Shown here: one piece after another, positions 22,926 to 33,943 of the stretch
Layout: each line of letters begins with the position of its first letter
How positions within the stretch are numbered: the stretch's first letter is position 1
Source of the DNA: Sphingobium sp.
GTDB lineage: Bacteria > Pseudomonadota > Alphaproteobacteria > Sphingomonadales > Sphingomonadaceae
Direction: 5' to 3'
Length of the DNA: 49,169 nucleotides
NCBI GenBank assembly: GCA_013911745.1
Contig: JACESO010000008.1
Location: forward strand, 1 to 49,169
Position numbers and translations under genes: made by a program
Notes under the pieces: model-generated
What the model was told of the DNA's origin: nothing
Databases searched by the model: none
Seen by the model: the letters and a program-made list of their open reading frames with translations, nothing else

Positions 22926-24251
22926 TCAGCGCGCGCCGGCTGTGCCCGTCCCGCCTTCCTTCACGCGCAGGGTCGCCGCGGCCGCGACCAGCATCATGGC
23001 GCCCGACAGGAGCAGGACATTGCGCGGATCCCCGCCCAGCAGGGGCCGATAGATGAGCGGCATAACCAGCGTTTCGATCATCATCGGGATGACGATGAAC
23101 ATATTGAAGATGCCCATATAGACGCCGGTCCTGGCGGGGGGAATTGCGCTGGCCAGCATGACATAGGGATTGCCCATCAGGCTGGCCCAGCCGATGCCAA
23201 TGCCGATCATCGCGGGAATGAGGCCGATCCTGGTGGTGACCAGACTAAGCCACAGCATGGCGAGGCCCGCAAGCAGCATTGCCCCGGCATGCACCGACTT
23301 CGCCCCTGCGCGCCGGACGACCGGCATCATCGCGAAGGCGGCGATGAACGCGACGAAATTGTAGAGCGCGCCTGCCTGGCCCGTTGTCAGAACCGCCTGT
23401 CGAAAGGCGGCGCTGCCCGGGTCCGCCGTGGCGAACAGGGATCGGCCAAGGGCGAAGGCGATATATTGCCAATAGGCGAACATGGCGAACCACTGGAAAA
23501 GCATGGCGACAGCCAGTTGCCGCATAGGACGCGGCATGTCCCGAAGTGCCGCCGCGAAGTCGCGCAATGCGCAGCCGGCCGTGAACGCTTCACCGGCGAT
23601 GTGCGCGGGGTCTTGCGGGTCGAGGGGCAGTTCCGGAACGCGCAGCACCGAATAGAGGATCGTCGTGATCGACAGGACCGCGCCGATGAGAAAGGCGATC
23701 CGCGTAATCTCCGGAATGCCGTTGGCGTCGATCAGGTCCGCACTGACGCCCGCCTGGACCAGCAGCGTCGGCGCGAGATAGGCCAAGGTTTGCGCAAGGC
23801 CGGTAAAGGCCGATTGCATCAGGAAACCCGCGCCTTGCTGGGCCGGATCAAGCCGGTCGCTCACATAGGCGCGATAGGGCTCCATGGCGACGTTGTTGGC
23901 CGCGTCGAGAATCCAGAGAAGCGACGCCGCGACCCACAGGACAGGGCTGTAGGGCATGGCGAAAAGGCAGATGCTGCAGAGAACCGCCCCGATCAGGAAA
24001 TAGGGCGTGCGCCTGCCGAAACGGCTGTTCGTTCGGTCGCTGAGCACGCCGACCAGCGGCTGCACGAGGAGGCCGGTGATGGGTCCGGCCAGCCAGAGCA
24101 AAGGCATCGACGCTTCGTCGGCGCCGAGGAAGCTGTAGATGGGACTCATGTTCGCCTGTTGCAGGCCGAACGAGAATTGCAGGCCGAAAAAGCCCAGATT
24201 CATTTCGGCGATCCGGATGGCGCTCAGACGTGGCTTGGGTCGAAACAACAC
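22926..24251 (-). CDS. SUT-type MFS transporter (sucrose or related disaccharide uptake)
   Basis: A 441-residue MFS carrier of the glycoside-pentoside-hexuronide/SUT group, with twelve hydrophobic segments. The loop 2-3 motif is DRTNSRFGRRTPY and the next helix has LLWILDAANNVAMEPYRAYVSD, both characteristic of sucrose/maltose carriers. Start is taken as GTG 24251, preceded by GAGGGAAGG; a TTG six codons upstream (24269) is possible. It is divergent from the TonB receptor across a promoter region bearing two LacI-type operators and shares the locus with a GH68 enzyme and fructokinase, so it should import sucrose across the inner membrane. Confidence 0.88.
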   Translation of the reverse strand: MLFRPKPRLSAIRIAEMNLGFFGLQFSFGLQQANMSPIYSFLGADEASMPLLWLAGPITGLLVQPLVGVLSDRTNSRFGRRTPYFLIGAVLCSICLFAMPYSPVLWVAASLLWILDAANNVAMEPYRAYVSDRLDPAQQGAGFLMQSAFTGLAQTLAYLAPTLLVQAGVSADLIDANGIPEITRIAFLIGAVLSITTILYSVLRVPELPLDPQDPAHIAGEAFTAGCALRDFAAALRDMPRPMRQLAVAMLFQWFAMFAYWQYIAFALGRSLFATADPGSAAFRQAVLTTGQAGALYNFVAFIAAFAMMPVVRRAGAKSVHAGAMLLAGLAMLWLSLVTTRIGLIPAMIGIGIGWASLMGNPYVMLASAIPPARTGVYMGIFNMFIVIPMMIETLVMPLIYRPLLGGDPRNVLLLSGAMMLVAAAATLRVKEGGTGTAGAR

Positions 24252-24311
24252 GGGCCTTCCCTCTCCCAAAACTTGCCGGATTCGCTGCGATTTCCGGTCT
24301 CTCGATCATTG

Positions 24312-24376
24312 TCATAGCCGATTGCGCAAACGTTTGCCAAATAATTCTTGGCAAACGTTTGCGCACGGCCTATTTC
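24312..24376. promoter_or_regulatory. Divergent promoters with -35 boxes inside the operator pair
   Basis: For the plus strand TTGGCA (24348-24353) and TATTTC (24371-24376) are spaced 17 bases. For the minus strand TTGGCA (24340-24335) and TATGAC (24316-24311) are spaced 18. Each -35 box lies in an operator arm, so repressor binding would occlude both promoters. Confidence 0.5.
24323..24365. promoter_or_regulatory. Twin LacI-family operators arranged as an 18-bp mirror image
   Basis: TGCGCAAACGTTTGCCAA (24323-24340) and its perfect reverse complement (24348-24365) flank a 7-bp ATAATTC spacer. Each arm holds the 12-bp palindrome GCAAACGTTTGC with the central CG typical of LacI/GalR operators; centres are 25 bp apart. 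They sit between the MFS and TonB receptor genes. Confidence 0.85.
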
Positions 24377-24422
24377 AATCATGCATCGAGTCGGCGTAAC
24401 CGACCTTTTGGGGAGTGATGAC

Positions 24423-26894
24423 ATGAAAGCCTTTGGAATCCTGCTAGCAACGACCGCGTTGGTGATGCCGGCTTCGGCCCTGGCCCAAAGCGACGCGGCG
24501 GACGCCCAGCCTGCTGGAACCGACGCATCCGAAATCATCGTGACTGCCGTCGCGCGCGGACAGAACAAGCTGGACAGCTCGGTATCCGTCAGCTCGCTGA
24601 GCGCCGAGGCCATCCAGCAATCCGCGCCTCGCTCGGTCGCAGAGATATTCCGCAACATTCCCGGCATCCGGTCGGAATCCTCGGGCGGCGAAGGCAACGC
24701 CAACATCGCGGTCCGCGGCCTGCCCGTCGCGTCCGGTGGCGCGAAATTCCTGCAGTTGCAGGAAGACGGCCTGCCGGTTCTGGAATATGGCGACATCACC
24801 TTCGGCAACGCCGACATCTTCCTGCGCGCCGACTTCAACGTCCAGCGGGTCGAAGCCATTCGCGGCGGCTCCGCATCCACCTTCGCATCCAATTCGCCCG
24901 GCGGCGTCATCAACCTCATTTCCAAGACCGGTGAAACCGAAGGCGGCGCGATCCAGGCCTCGGCCGGCATCGACTATAGCGATTACCGGCTCGACGTGGA
25001 TTATGGCGGCAAGCTGGCGGACGACCTGCGCTTCCACATCGGCGGCTTCTATCGGCATGGGACCGGGCCACGCGCGGCCGGCTATGACGGCAACAAGGGC
25101 GGACAGGTCAAGGTCAACATCACCAAGGATTTCGCGGGCGGCTACATCCGCTTCTACGGCAAATATCTGAACGACCGGGCCATCGGCTACCTGCCCAATC
25201 CGGTCCGCGTGACGGGCAGCAACAGCGACCCCAAATATAGCAACATCCCCAGCTTCAGCATCAACCAGGACACGCTGCATTCGCGTTACATCACGCGCAA
25301 CGTGACGCTGGACGGCAACAACAACCCGGTCGTGAACGACATCCGCGACGGGCAGCACCCGGTCGTCAAGTCCTTCGGGCTGGAGAGCCAGGTCGAGATC
25401 GCCGACGGCTGGCAGGTGACCGAGCGGTTCCGCTATTCGGACGTGTCGGGACGCTTCATCTCGAACTTCCCCGCCAATGTTGATTCCGCGACGTCCATTG
25501 CTGCCGCCAGGGGCGGCGTCGGGGCGACGCTCAGCTATGCCAACGGCCCCGAAGCCGGCCAGGCGATCGCGAATCCGTCGGTTCTCAACGGCAACGGCCT
25601 GCTCGCTCAGATCGTCGTGTTCGACACCAAGCTCAACAGCCTGAACAACGTCACCAACGACATCCGCCTGACCCGCGATTTCGATATGGGCAGCGGGAAG
25701 CTGGGCCTGACCGTCGGCTTCTACAAGTCGCGCCAGACGGTAGACACCGAATGGCTCTGGACGTCGTTGCTGTCCGACGTGGTCGGCGGGGGCAAGGCAG
25801 CGCTCGTCAATGTGCGATCGGCAGGCGGCCAGTTGGTGACGCAGGACGGCATCTATGGCTATGGCGCCAGCTATTTCGGCGGCTGCTGCCGACGCAGCTA
25901 CAATGTCGACTATAATACGAATGCGCCTTTCGCCTCCCTCAGCTGGACATCCGACAAGCTTACGCTGGACGGCAGCATCCGCTACGATTTCGGCGACGCC
26001 AGCGGTTCGATCGCGGGGGCAGACCTGGGCGGAGGCCGGGTCGGCACCATATCCCGCGACATCAACGGAGACGGCCTGATATCGAACGCCGAGACACGCG
26101 TGTCGGTCATCCCGCTCACCAGTCCGGCCCCGGTGAACTATGATTTCAACTACTGGTCCTATTCGCTGGGTGCCAATTATCGCCTGACCCCCGATCTGGC
26201 GCTGTTCGCGCGCTACAGCCGGGGTGGGCGTGCCAACGCCGACAGGCTCCTGTTCGGCCCCGCCGTCAGCACGGTGGACGGCCATCTGGTCGATGACAAC
26301 GCAGCCGTCGACATCGTCAAGCAGGCTGAAGGCGGCGTCAAATATCGCACGGGAGGCGTTGCCCTTTACGCCACGGCCTTCTGGGCCCGCACCGAAGAGC
26401 AGAATTTCGAGGCCACCACGCAGCGCTTCGTCGATCGCAAGTACCGCGCCTATGGCCTGGAACTGGAGGGCAGTTACCGCGCCGGCATCTTCAGTCTGAC
26501 CGCCGGGGGCACCTGGACGAAGTCGAAGATCGTGAGCGACGCTCTGACCCCCGCGGTAGTCGGGAACGTGCCGCGCCGACAGGCCGAGTTCGTATTCCAG
26601 GCTACGCCGCAGGTCGATGTCGGGCCGGTTACGGTGGGTGCAAACGTCATCGGGACGACGTCCAGCTATGCGCAGGACAGCGACCAGTTGAAGCTGCCGG
26701 GCTACACGACCGTCAATGCTTTCCTGCAATACCGGCCCATCGAGAGGGTACAGCTGTCGCTGAACGCCAACAATCTCTTCAACGTGAAGGGCTTCACCGA
26801 AGCGGAAGAGGGAGCGATCCCCGCCAATGGCATCGTGCGTGCCCGTTCGATCAACGGCCGCACCATCTCCGCCGCTGTAAGGGTGGGCTTCTGA
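24423..26894 (+). CDS. TonB-dependent outer-membrane receptor, likely for sucrose
   Basis: An 823-residue receptor. Signal peptide MKAFGILLATTALVMPASALA, then a TonB-box-like EIIVTAVARGQNKLDSSVS, plug domain (SVAEIFRNIPGIRSES, NIAVRGLP, EAIRGGSASTFASNSPGGVINLIS) and a 22-strand-type beta barrel ending in Phe (SAAVRVGF). ATG 24423 is preceded by GGGGAG at good spacing. It begins the operon with the GH68 enzyme and fructokinase and is divergent from the SUT carrier. Sphingomonads import sugars through such receptors. Specificity for sucrose is inferred from the neighbours. Confidence 0.93.
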   Translation: MKAFGILLATTALVMPASALAQSDAADAQPAGTDASEIIVTAVARGQNKLDSSVSVSSLSAEAIQQSAPRSVAEIFRNIPGIRSESSGGEGNANIAVRGLPVASGGAKFLQLQEDGLPVLEYGDITFGNADIFLRADFNVQRVEAIRGGSASTFASNSPGGVINLISKTGETEGGAIQASAGIDYSDYRLDVDYGGKLADDLRFHIGGFYRHGTGPRAAGYDGNKGGQVKVNITKDFAGGYIRFYGKYLNDRAIGYLPNPVRVTGSNSDPKYSNIPSFSINQDTLHSRYITRNVTLDGNNNPVVNDIRDGQHPVVKSFGLESQVEIADGWQVTERFRYSDVSGRFISNFPANVDSATSIAAARGGVGATLSYANGPEAGQAIANPSVLNGNGLLAQIVVFDTKLNSLNNVTNDIRLTRDFDMGSGKLGLTVGFYKSRQTVDTEWLWTSLLSDVVGGGKAALVNVRSAGGQLVTQDGIYGYGASYFGGCCRRSYNVDYNTNAPFASLSWTSDKLTLDGSIRYDFGDASGSIAGADLGGGRVGTISRDINGDGLISNAETRVSVIPLTSPAPVNYDFNYWSYSLGANYRLTPDLALFARYSRGGRANADRLLFGPAVSTVDGHLVDDNAAVDIVKQAEGGVKYRTGGVALYATAFWARTEEQNFEATTQRFVDRKYRAYGLELEGSYRAGIFSLTAGGTWTKSKIVSDALTPAVVGNVPRRQAEFVFQATPQVDVGPVTVGANVIGTTSSYAQDSDQLKLPGYTTVNAFLQYRPIERVQLSLNANNLFNVKGFTEAEEGAIPANGIVRARSINGRTISAAVRVGF

Positions 26895-26897
26895 GCC

Positions 26898-28052
26898 ATG
26901 ACATCGGCGGCGACATCGGGAAACGGAGTTTCGACTGGGGTGGACAGACGCACCTTCCACTGGACTGCGGCCCATGTCGCCGCCATCGGCGATGACCATC
27001 ATGCGCCGGTGATCAAGGAGTCCGCTCCGGTCGTGCCCGGAACCGACCTGTGGGATCATTGGCCGATCATCGACAGGCAGGGACGGACGGTCGATTTCCC
27101 CGGCGGCCCGCTGGTCGTCGCCCTGACGGCGCCAGTGATGCCCGATCCGGAGGCCCGACACGCCGTGGCCCGCCTCCGGCTGATGCAGAAGCGGTCCGAG
27201 GGCTGGCTGGACTTCGGTCCTCTTCTGCCTGATGATTTTAATCCGGGAAGCAGGGAATGGGCGGGGACCGCCGTGCTGGAAGACGACGGCAAGACGCTGT
27301 CGCTCTACTATACTTCGGCGGGGGTCCGCGGGGAGGCAGAGCCCACTTTCCTCCAGCGGATGCTCATCACCCGCGGCACGCTTCGGCTGTCCGACGCCGG
27401 GGCCATCGTTGATGACTGGACCGCGCCCGAGGAGTTGTTCGTGCCGGACGACCGCCTGTACCAGGCGGACATGACGGGAGGCGGCGCCGTGGGCACCATC
27501 AAGGCATTCCGCGATCCCTTCCCGGTCATTGATCCGGCGACCGGCGAAGAGTTCATCCTGTTCAGCGCGTCCAAGCCAGGCTCGAAGTCCGACTGGAACG
27601 GGCTGATCGGGGTCGCCCGGCGGGAGGGAGGGGTCTGCACGTTTCTCCCCCCGCTGGTCGATGCCGATGGACTGAACAACGAGCTTGAGCGGCCGCATAT
27701 CGTTCGCCATGGCGGGCGCTTCTACCTTTTCTGGTCGACGCAGGCGAAGGTCTTTGCCGCTGGCGGCCCAAGGGGACCGAACGGGCTTTACGGCGTGGTG
27801 AGCGACAATCTGCTGGGGCCCTGGCGACCACTCAACGGCACGGGACTTGTTATCGGCAATCCCATCGACGCGCCGTTCCAGGCCTATAGCTGGCTTGTCC
27901 TTGACGATCTGAGCGTCTGGAGCTTTGCGGACCTGGTCGGCCTCGCCACCCCTCCCCGCAATCAGGCGGAGGCCAGATCCGCCTTCGCCGGATCGCCGGC
28001 GCCGGTGCTGCAACTGGCGCTCGACGGCGACAGCAGTAGAATCGTCGCATGA
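26898..28052 (+). CDS. GH68 fructosyltransferase/sucrase (levansucrase family)
   Basis: A 384-residue GH68 five-bladed propeller enzyme splitting sucrose and transferring fructosyl. Nucleophile Asp53 is in LWDHWPI, the stabiliser Asp in the FRDP motif near residue 196, and the acid/base Glu in LERPHI near residue 257; EWAGTAVL is the usual early motif. No signal peptide is visible, so it is either cytoplasmic or exported by another route, as in Zymomonas mobilis, whose GH68 enzymes also lack cleavable signals. Start ATG is 3 bases after the TonB gene stop; a GTG 14 codons later is an alternative. It overlaps fructokinase by four bases. Confidence 0.9.
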   Translation: MTSAATSGNGVSTGVDRRTFHWTAAHVAAIGDDHHAPVIKESAPVVPGTDLWDHWPIIDRQGRTVDFPGGPLVVALTAPVMPDPEARHAVARLRLMQKRSEGWLDFGPLLPDDFNPGSREWAGTAVLEDDGKTLSLYYTSAGVRGEAEPTFLQRMLITRGTLRLSDAGAIVDDWTAPEELFVPDDRLYQADMTGGGAVGTIKAFRDPFPVIDPATGEEFILFSASKPGSKSDWNGLIGVARREGGVCTFLPPLVDADGLNNELERPHIVRHGGRFYLFWSTQAKVFAAGGPRGPNGLYGVVSDNLLGPWRPLNGTGLVIGNPIDAPFQAYSWLVLDDLSVWSFADLVGLATPPRNQAEARSAFAGSPAPVLQLALDGDSSRIVA

Positions 28053-28951
28053 TCGGGAATCCCATCGTCGCTTCGCTTGAACTGGGCGGCACCAAATCCA
28101 TCGCTTCGTTGACGCAGGGCACGCGCATCCTGCAGCAAGAGCGCATCGCTACGGGCGACCGTCCAGAGGCGGTACTGGCCTTCATGATCGAGACGCTTCA
28201 ACGGTGGATGCGCGAGACGCCGTTCGCGGCGATCGGCGTCGCGAGTTTCGGACCTGTCGGCCTCGACGCGGACCGTGAGGATTTCGGCTATATATTGACC
28301 ACGCCAAAGCCCGGCTGGTCCAACTTCAACCTGCTGCCGCGCATCAGGGACAGCTTCGACTTGCCGATCGGCTTCGACACCGATGTCGGCGGCGCAGCCC
28401 TGGCCGAAGGCCTGTGGGGGGCTTCGACGGGCTGCCGCACCCATGCCTATCTGACCATCGGAACGGGCGTGGGGTTGGGGCTGATCGTCGAGGGAAAGGT
28501 CCACCATGGCGCATTGCATCCCGAAGCGGGCCATGTCCGGCTCCGCCGATCGCCGGGCGACACGTTCCAAGGCATCTGCCCTTTCCATGGCGATTGTCTC
28601 GAAGGCCTGATAAGCGGCCCCGCCCTTATCAGCAGAGCAGGCGGGCCGGTCGATCAGCTCCCCGCGAGCGATCCGATATGGGCGCATGTCGCGCACGACC
28701 TCGCCGAATTTCTGACGATGCTTCTTCTGGTCACATCTGCCGAGCGTATCCTTCTAGGCGGCGGCGTCGCGCTGGGACGACCGATGTTGCTGCCGGCCAT
28801 CCACGCGGCAGTCGCGCAGCGCCTCAACGGTTATCTCCACAAATGCGCGCCGTCCGATCTCCAGACGCGCATCCGCTTCGCCGGGCTGGGCGCGGATGCC
28901 GGACCCCTTGGCGGGTCGGCGCTGGCCCTTCAGGCATTGCAACGGCGGTGA
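28049..28951 (+). CDS. ROK-family fructokinase
   Basis: A 300-residue ROK sugar kinase phosphorylating fructose to fructose-6-phosphate. ASLELGGTKSIASL is the ATP phosphate-binding motif, GTGVGLGLIVEGKVHHG the substrate/ATP region, and the zinc motif is HPEAGHVRLRR... CPFHGDCLEG with the expected His/Cys set. Segments ISGPALISRAG and LLGGGVA match the Zymomonas-type fructokinase. It overlaps the GH68 gene by four bases (ATGA), giving translational coupling. Length is normal. It explains the fate of fructose from sucrose; a glucokinase must lie elsewhere. Confidence 0.9.
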   Translation: MIGNPIVASLELGGTKSIASLTQGTRILQQERIATGDRPEAVLAFMIETLQRWMRETPFAAIGVASFGPVGLDADREDFGYILTTPKPGWSNFNLLPRIRDSFDLPIGFDTDVGGAALAEGLWGASTGCRTHAYLTIGTGVGLGLIVEGKVHHGALHPEAGHVRLRRSPGDTFQGICPFHGDCLEGLISGPALISRAGGPVDQLPASDPIWAHVAHDLAEFLTMLLLVTSAERILLGGGVALGRPMLLPAIHAAVAQRLNGYLHKCAPSDLQTRIRFAGLGADAGPLGGSALALQALQRR

Positions 28952-28958
28952 GCGGGAC

Positions 28959-28988
28959 CGGCGATGGGCGCGGGCTCCCTCATCGCCG
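28959..28988 (+). terminator. Possible hairpin terminator after the fructokinase gene
   Basis: CGGCGATG (28959-28966) and CATCGCCG (28981-28988) form an 8-bp perfect stem with a 14-base loop, seven bases after the stop. There is no T-run, so function is uncertain. The rest of the gap to 29053 shows nothing else. Confidence 0.3.
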
Positions 28989-29053
28989 CGGCCGCCTTGT
29001 TGGCGCTGCGCCCGGGCAAATCGTAAATGCAGCCCGAGGCCCTAGGCTGAAGA

Positions 29054-29932
29054 TCAGGGGACGGGGGAACGCGGGTCATCGGCGACCTGCAAGTGGCGGT
29101 CTTGCGCCGGCCTGCGTCCCATGTGCCGCGTATAGAATCTCGAAAAATAGGAACTGTCGGCAAAACCCAATTCCTCGGCTACTTGCGCTACGCCAGCATT
29201 GGTGAAGCGCAGCAGGCGCCTCGCCTCCAGCAGCAACCGCATGTGGATCAGTTCCATCGGCGTGCAATCCAGACGGCGTCTGCAAGTCCGGGTCAATGTC
29301 TTGGTGGTGATGTTGAGGCGGGCGGCATACCAGTCGAGGCTATGGTGCTCGCGCAAGTTCGTTTCGATCAATCGGCGGAAGGCTGCGAGCCGTTCCTCGT
29401 CGGCACATTCCGCCTGCGCAGGCGCGGGCAGCGATCGCACAAGGGCCTCGGCCAGGGCCAGGAACAGCGGCTGCGGCGCGCGCCAATCTGCCTGGCATTC
29501 GATCATCTCCTCGCAAAGCGATGTCACCCTGCGGAGGTTGGCTTCCGGGATAGCGCCGCATGTTCCCTGGGTAAGCAGGCGCAAAAGGGGATCCTCGTTT
29601 CCTGTCGCGCGGGATGTGAAGCCCGCCGATAGCGTCAGGACATATCCCGAACTTTCCGGCGTGAAGCTGAAACCATGCACGCTGCCGATCGGCACGATCA
29701 TGAAGCAAGGCGCGCTCAGTTCCCTGACCAGATCGTCGCAGCGAAACCGAACCTGTCCTTGAAACAAGAGTAGCGCCTGTACGCTGCGCAGATGGCGATG
29801 CGCGTTAATCTCCCAATCATAGAGTGCGCTTCGGGTGGCAATCGCCTCTATATGGGCGAATTCCGCCGCATCATCGTCCAGCTTCTCCCCATAGAGCACG
29901 AAATCGGGGATGGAGGCGCTTTGCATCGACAT
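29054..29932 (-). CDS. pobR: AraC-family activator of pobA
   Basis: A 292-residue AraC/XylS-family regulator. The N-terminal part is a cupin sensor (WEINAHRHLRSVQALLLFQGQV, PCFMIVPIGSVHGFSF), and the C-terminal ~100 residues carry the two HTH units (LDWYAARLNITTKTLTRTCRRR and VAQVAEELGFADSSYFSRFYTRHMG). It is divergent from pobA with 114 bases between, exactly the arrangement of PobR, the 4-hydroxybenzoate-responsive activator of AraC type in pseudomonads and others. A perfect inverted repeat lies between them. Confidence 0.9.
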   Translation of the reverse strand: MSMQSASIPDFVLYGEKLDDDAAEFAHIEAIATRSALYDWEINAHRHLRSVQALLLFQGQVRFRCDDLVRELSAPCFMIVPIGSVHGFSFTPESSGYVLTLSAGFTSRATGNEDPLLRLLTQGTCGAIPEANLRRVTSLCEEMIECQADWRAPQPLFLALAEALVRSLPAPAQAECADEERLAAFRRLIETNLREHHSLDWYAARLNITTKTLTRTCRRRLDCTPMELIHMRLLLEARRLLRFTNAGVAQVAEELGFADSSYFSRFYTRHMGRRPAQDRHLQVADDPRSPVP

Positions 29933-29970
29933 GTCCCAAAAGTACCTGCACTATGACCGTAGCGTCTCTT

Positions 29971-29987
29971 CCGCCGATGGTCGGCGG
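29971..29987. promoter_or_regulatory. Inverted repeat in the pobR/pobA intergenic region
   Basis: CCGCCGA and TCGGCGG are perfect 7-bp arms around TGG, between the divergent start codons (about 60 bases before pobA). Candidate PobR site; a simple GC hairpin is the alternative. Confidence 0.4.
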
Positions 29988-30046
29988 CTGTCAATCTCGA
30001 GCTCGCGAACGCTCCTACCCAGAGTGGGCGACCGGAGAGATTAAGC

Positions 30047-31216
30047 ATGAAAACACAAGTCGTGATCGTCGGTGCGGGCCCCGCCGGGCTGCTCCTTGCC
30101 CATTTGCTCAAAGCTGAAGGCGTCGATTGCGTTGTCCTCGAACGACAGAGTGGTCCCTATGTGCTGTCGCGCATCCGCGCCGGCGTTCTGGAACAGATCA
30201 CCGTAAGCCTGATGGAACGGCTGGGTCTCGACGCGCGGATAAAGGCCGAAGGACTGCCCCACGACGGCTTCAACCTGGCCGACGGCGAAAGGCTGATCCG
30301 CATCGACATCAAGGCGCTGACCGGCAAGCAGGTGATGGTCTATGGCCAGACCGAACTCACCCGCGATCTGATGGATGCGGCCGGACCGCGCGGGCTGCAC
30401 CTGATCTACGAGGCCGGCGACGTCACGCTGCATGATGTCGAAAGCGATGCGCCCTTCGTGACCTACACCGTCGAGGGCGCCGAACAGCGGATGGATGCGC
30501 GTTTCATCGTGGGTTGCGACGGCTTTCACGGCCCTTCGCGCCAGGCGATCCCGGCGAGCGTGGCGCGCTCCTTCGAACGCGTCTATCCGTTCGGCTGGCT
30601 CGGCATCCTGGCCGACGTTCCGCCCTGCAATCATGAACTGATCTACGCCAATCACGATCGCGGCTTCGCCCTTGCGTCGCAACGCAGCACTGTGCGCAGC
30701 CGCTATTATATCGATGTCCCGACGACCGAAAGGATCGAGGACTGGACCGACGATCGCGTCTGGGACGAACTCAGCATCCGGCTCGGGCCGGAAGCCGCCG
30801 CCCATATCACGCGCGGCCCCTCTATCGAAAAGTCGATCGCGCCTCTGCGGTCGTTCGTGTTCGAGCCGATGCGCCATGGCAGCCTGCTGCTGTGCGGCGA
30901 TTCTGCGCACATCGTGCCGCCGACCGGCGCAAAAGGCCTGAACCTGGCGGCGAGCGACGTTCATTATGCGTCAGAGGCGCTGGTCGCCTATTTCCGGAAA
31001 AACGATGCGGACGCTGTCGTCGCCTACTCGGACAAGGCGCTCGCCCGCGTGTGGAAAGCAGAGCGCTTCAGCTGGTCGCTGACCAAGCTGATGCACCGCT
31101 TCCCCGATGACGGACCGTTCGAGCGTCGGATGCAGGTCGCCGAACTGGATTATATCGCGTCGAGCGAGGCGGCGCAGCGCTCCATCGCGGAAAACTATGT
31201 AGGCCTGCCGGTCTGA
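30047..31216 (+). CDS. pobA: 4-hydroxybenzoate 3-monooxygenase
   Basis: A 389-residue flavoprotein monooxygenase converting 4-hydroxybenzoate to protocatechuate with NADPH and O2. FAD motifs: GAGPAG at residues 9-14, GCDGFHGPSR in the middle, and GDSAHIVPPTGAKG with Asp285. The C-terminal AENYVGLP is the family hallmark bearing the active-site Tyr. Length equals that of PHBH. ATG 30047 has GGAGAG upstream. It feeds directly into the lig genes that follow. It converges on ligI with a strong terminator hairpin between them. Confidence 0.97.
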   Translation: MKTQVVIVGAGPAGLLLAHLLKAEGVDCVVLERQSGPYVLSRIRAGVLEQITVSLMERLGLDARIKAEGLPHDGFNLADGERLIRIDIKALTGKQVMVYGQTELTRDLMDAAGPRGLHLIYEAGDVTLHDVESDAPFVTYTVEGAEQRMDARFIVGCDGFHGPSRQAIPASVARSFERVYPFGWLGILADVPPCNHELIYANHDRGFALASQRSTVRSRYYIDVPTTERIEDWTDDRVWDELSIRLGPEAAAHITRGPSIEKSIAPLRSFVFEPMRHGSLLLCGDSAHIVPPTGAKGLNLAASDVHYASEALVAYFRKNDADAVVAYSDKALARVWKAERFSWSLTKLMHRFPDDGPFERRMQVAELDYIASSEAAQRSIAENYVGLPV

Positions 31217-31223
31217 CTCGCGG

Positions 31224-31253
31224 GCGCAGGGCTCTTTCCGTTGAGCCCTGCGC
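31224..31253. terminator. Bidirectional hairpin between pobA and ligI
   Basis: GCGCAGGGCTC (31224-31234) and GAGCCCTGCGC (31243-31253) make an 11-bp perfect stem with an 8-base T-rich loop, between the convergent stops. No U-run follows, but the strength and position suggest a shared terminator. Confidence 0.65.
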
Positions 31254-31259
31254 ACCGGC

Positions 31260-33172
<1,913 letters not shown>

Positions 33173-33180
<8 letters not shown>

Positions 33181-33847
33181 ATTTGAGGCCCTCCTGTTCC
33201 AGCCGCTCGCGCATCTTGTACATGTCGAGGCCGAGGATGCCTTGCGCCAGCAGGTCGCGCTTTTCCGCCTCTTTTGCCTCGCGCGCCTGTGCCGCAACCA
33301 GCACATCGGCGGCCTTTTCGCGGGGAACGACACACACGCCGTCATCGTCTGCGACGATCACGTCGCCCGGATTGACCAGCGCATTGGCGCAGACAATCGG
33401 CACGTTTACCGAACCCAGCGTGTTCTTGACGGTGCCTTGCGCGTAGATCGCCTTGGACCAGACCGGAAACGCCATTTCGGTAAGGTCGCGCACGTCGCGT
33501 ACGCCCGCGTCGATGATGAGGCCCCGGCACCCCCGCGCCTGCGCGCTGGTCGCGAGGAGATCGCCGAAATAGCCGTTTTCGCACGGGCTGGTCGGCGCAA
33601 GCAGCAGGACATCGCCCGCTTTCAACTGCTCGATCGCGACATGCACCATCCAGTTGTCGCCCGGCGCCGCGCTGATCGTCACGGCCGATCCCGCGATGCG
33701 CGCCCCGCCATAGATCGGCCGCATATAGCTTGCCAGCAAGCCGGTGCGCCCCTGCGCTTCGTGGACGGTCGCCACCCCGCACCGGGCCAGCCCGTCGATC
33801 ACATCCGGGTCGGCGCGATCGATATTCTGAACGACGATACCACTCAT
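33173..33847 (-). CDS. ligK: 4-carboxy-4-hydroxy-2-oxoadipate aldolase
   Basis: A 224-residue class II pyruvate aldolase of the RraA/HMG-CHA aldolase family, splitting CHA to pyruvate and oxaloacetate. Conserved: [60 protein letters not shown] with the metal/substrate Arg and Asp, and [20 protein letters not shown]. Length is the family's. It is the first gene of the minus-strand operon, divergent from the LysR gene with 96 bases between. The gallate enzyme GalC is homologous; the lig context decides. Confidence 0.93.
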
Positions 33848-33865
33848 GTCCTGCACTCCTGTTTT

Positions 33866-33897
33866 CCATTGGATGGCGGAGGTCCGCGTCCGACGGA
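33866..33897. promoter_or_regulatory. Nested inverted repeat in the ligK/LysR divergent promoter, candidate LysR operator
   Basis: GCGGA (33876-33880) and TCCGC (33883-33887) flank GG, inside a wider imperfect dyad reaching from TTCC to GGAA (about 33863-33897). It lies midway between the divergent starts, where a LysR protein normally binds. Confidence 0.4.
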
Positions 33898-33943
33898 AAG
33901 AGAAGTTTGGAAAGGGCGATTGGATTTGGCTAAGAGTGGACGC

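Noticed and set aside
24444-28013. A long minus-strand open frame (about 1190 codons) across the TonB receptor and GH68 genes
   Set aside because: It spans two recognised plus-strand genes and their junction, has no recognisable domain, and is explained by GC-rich third-position bias.
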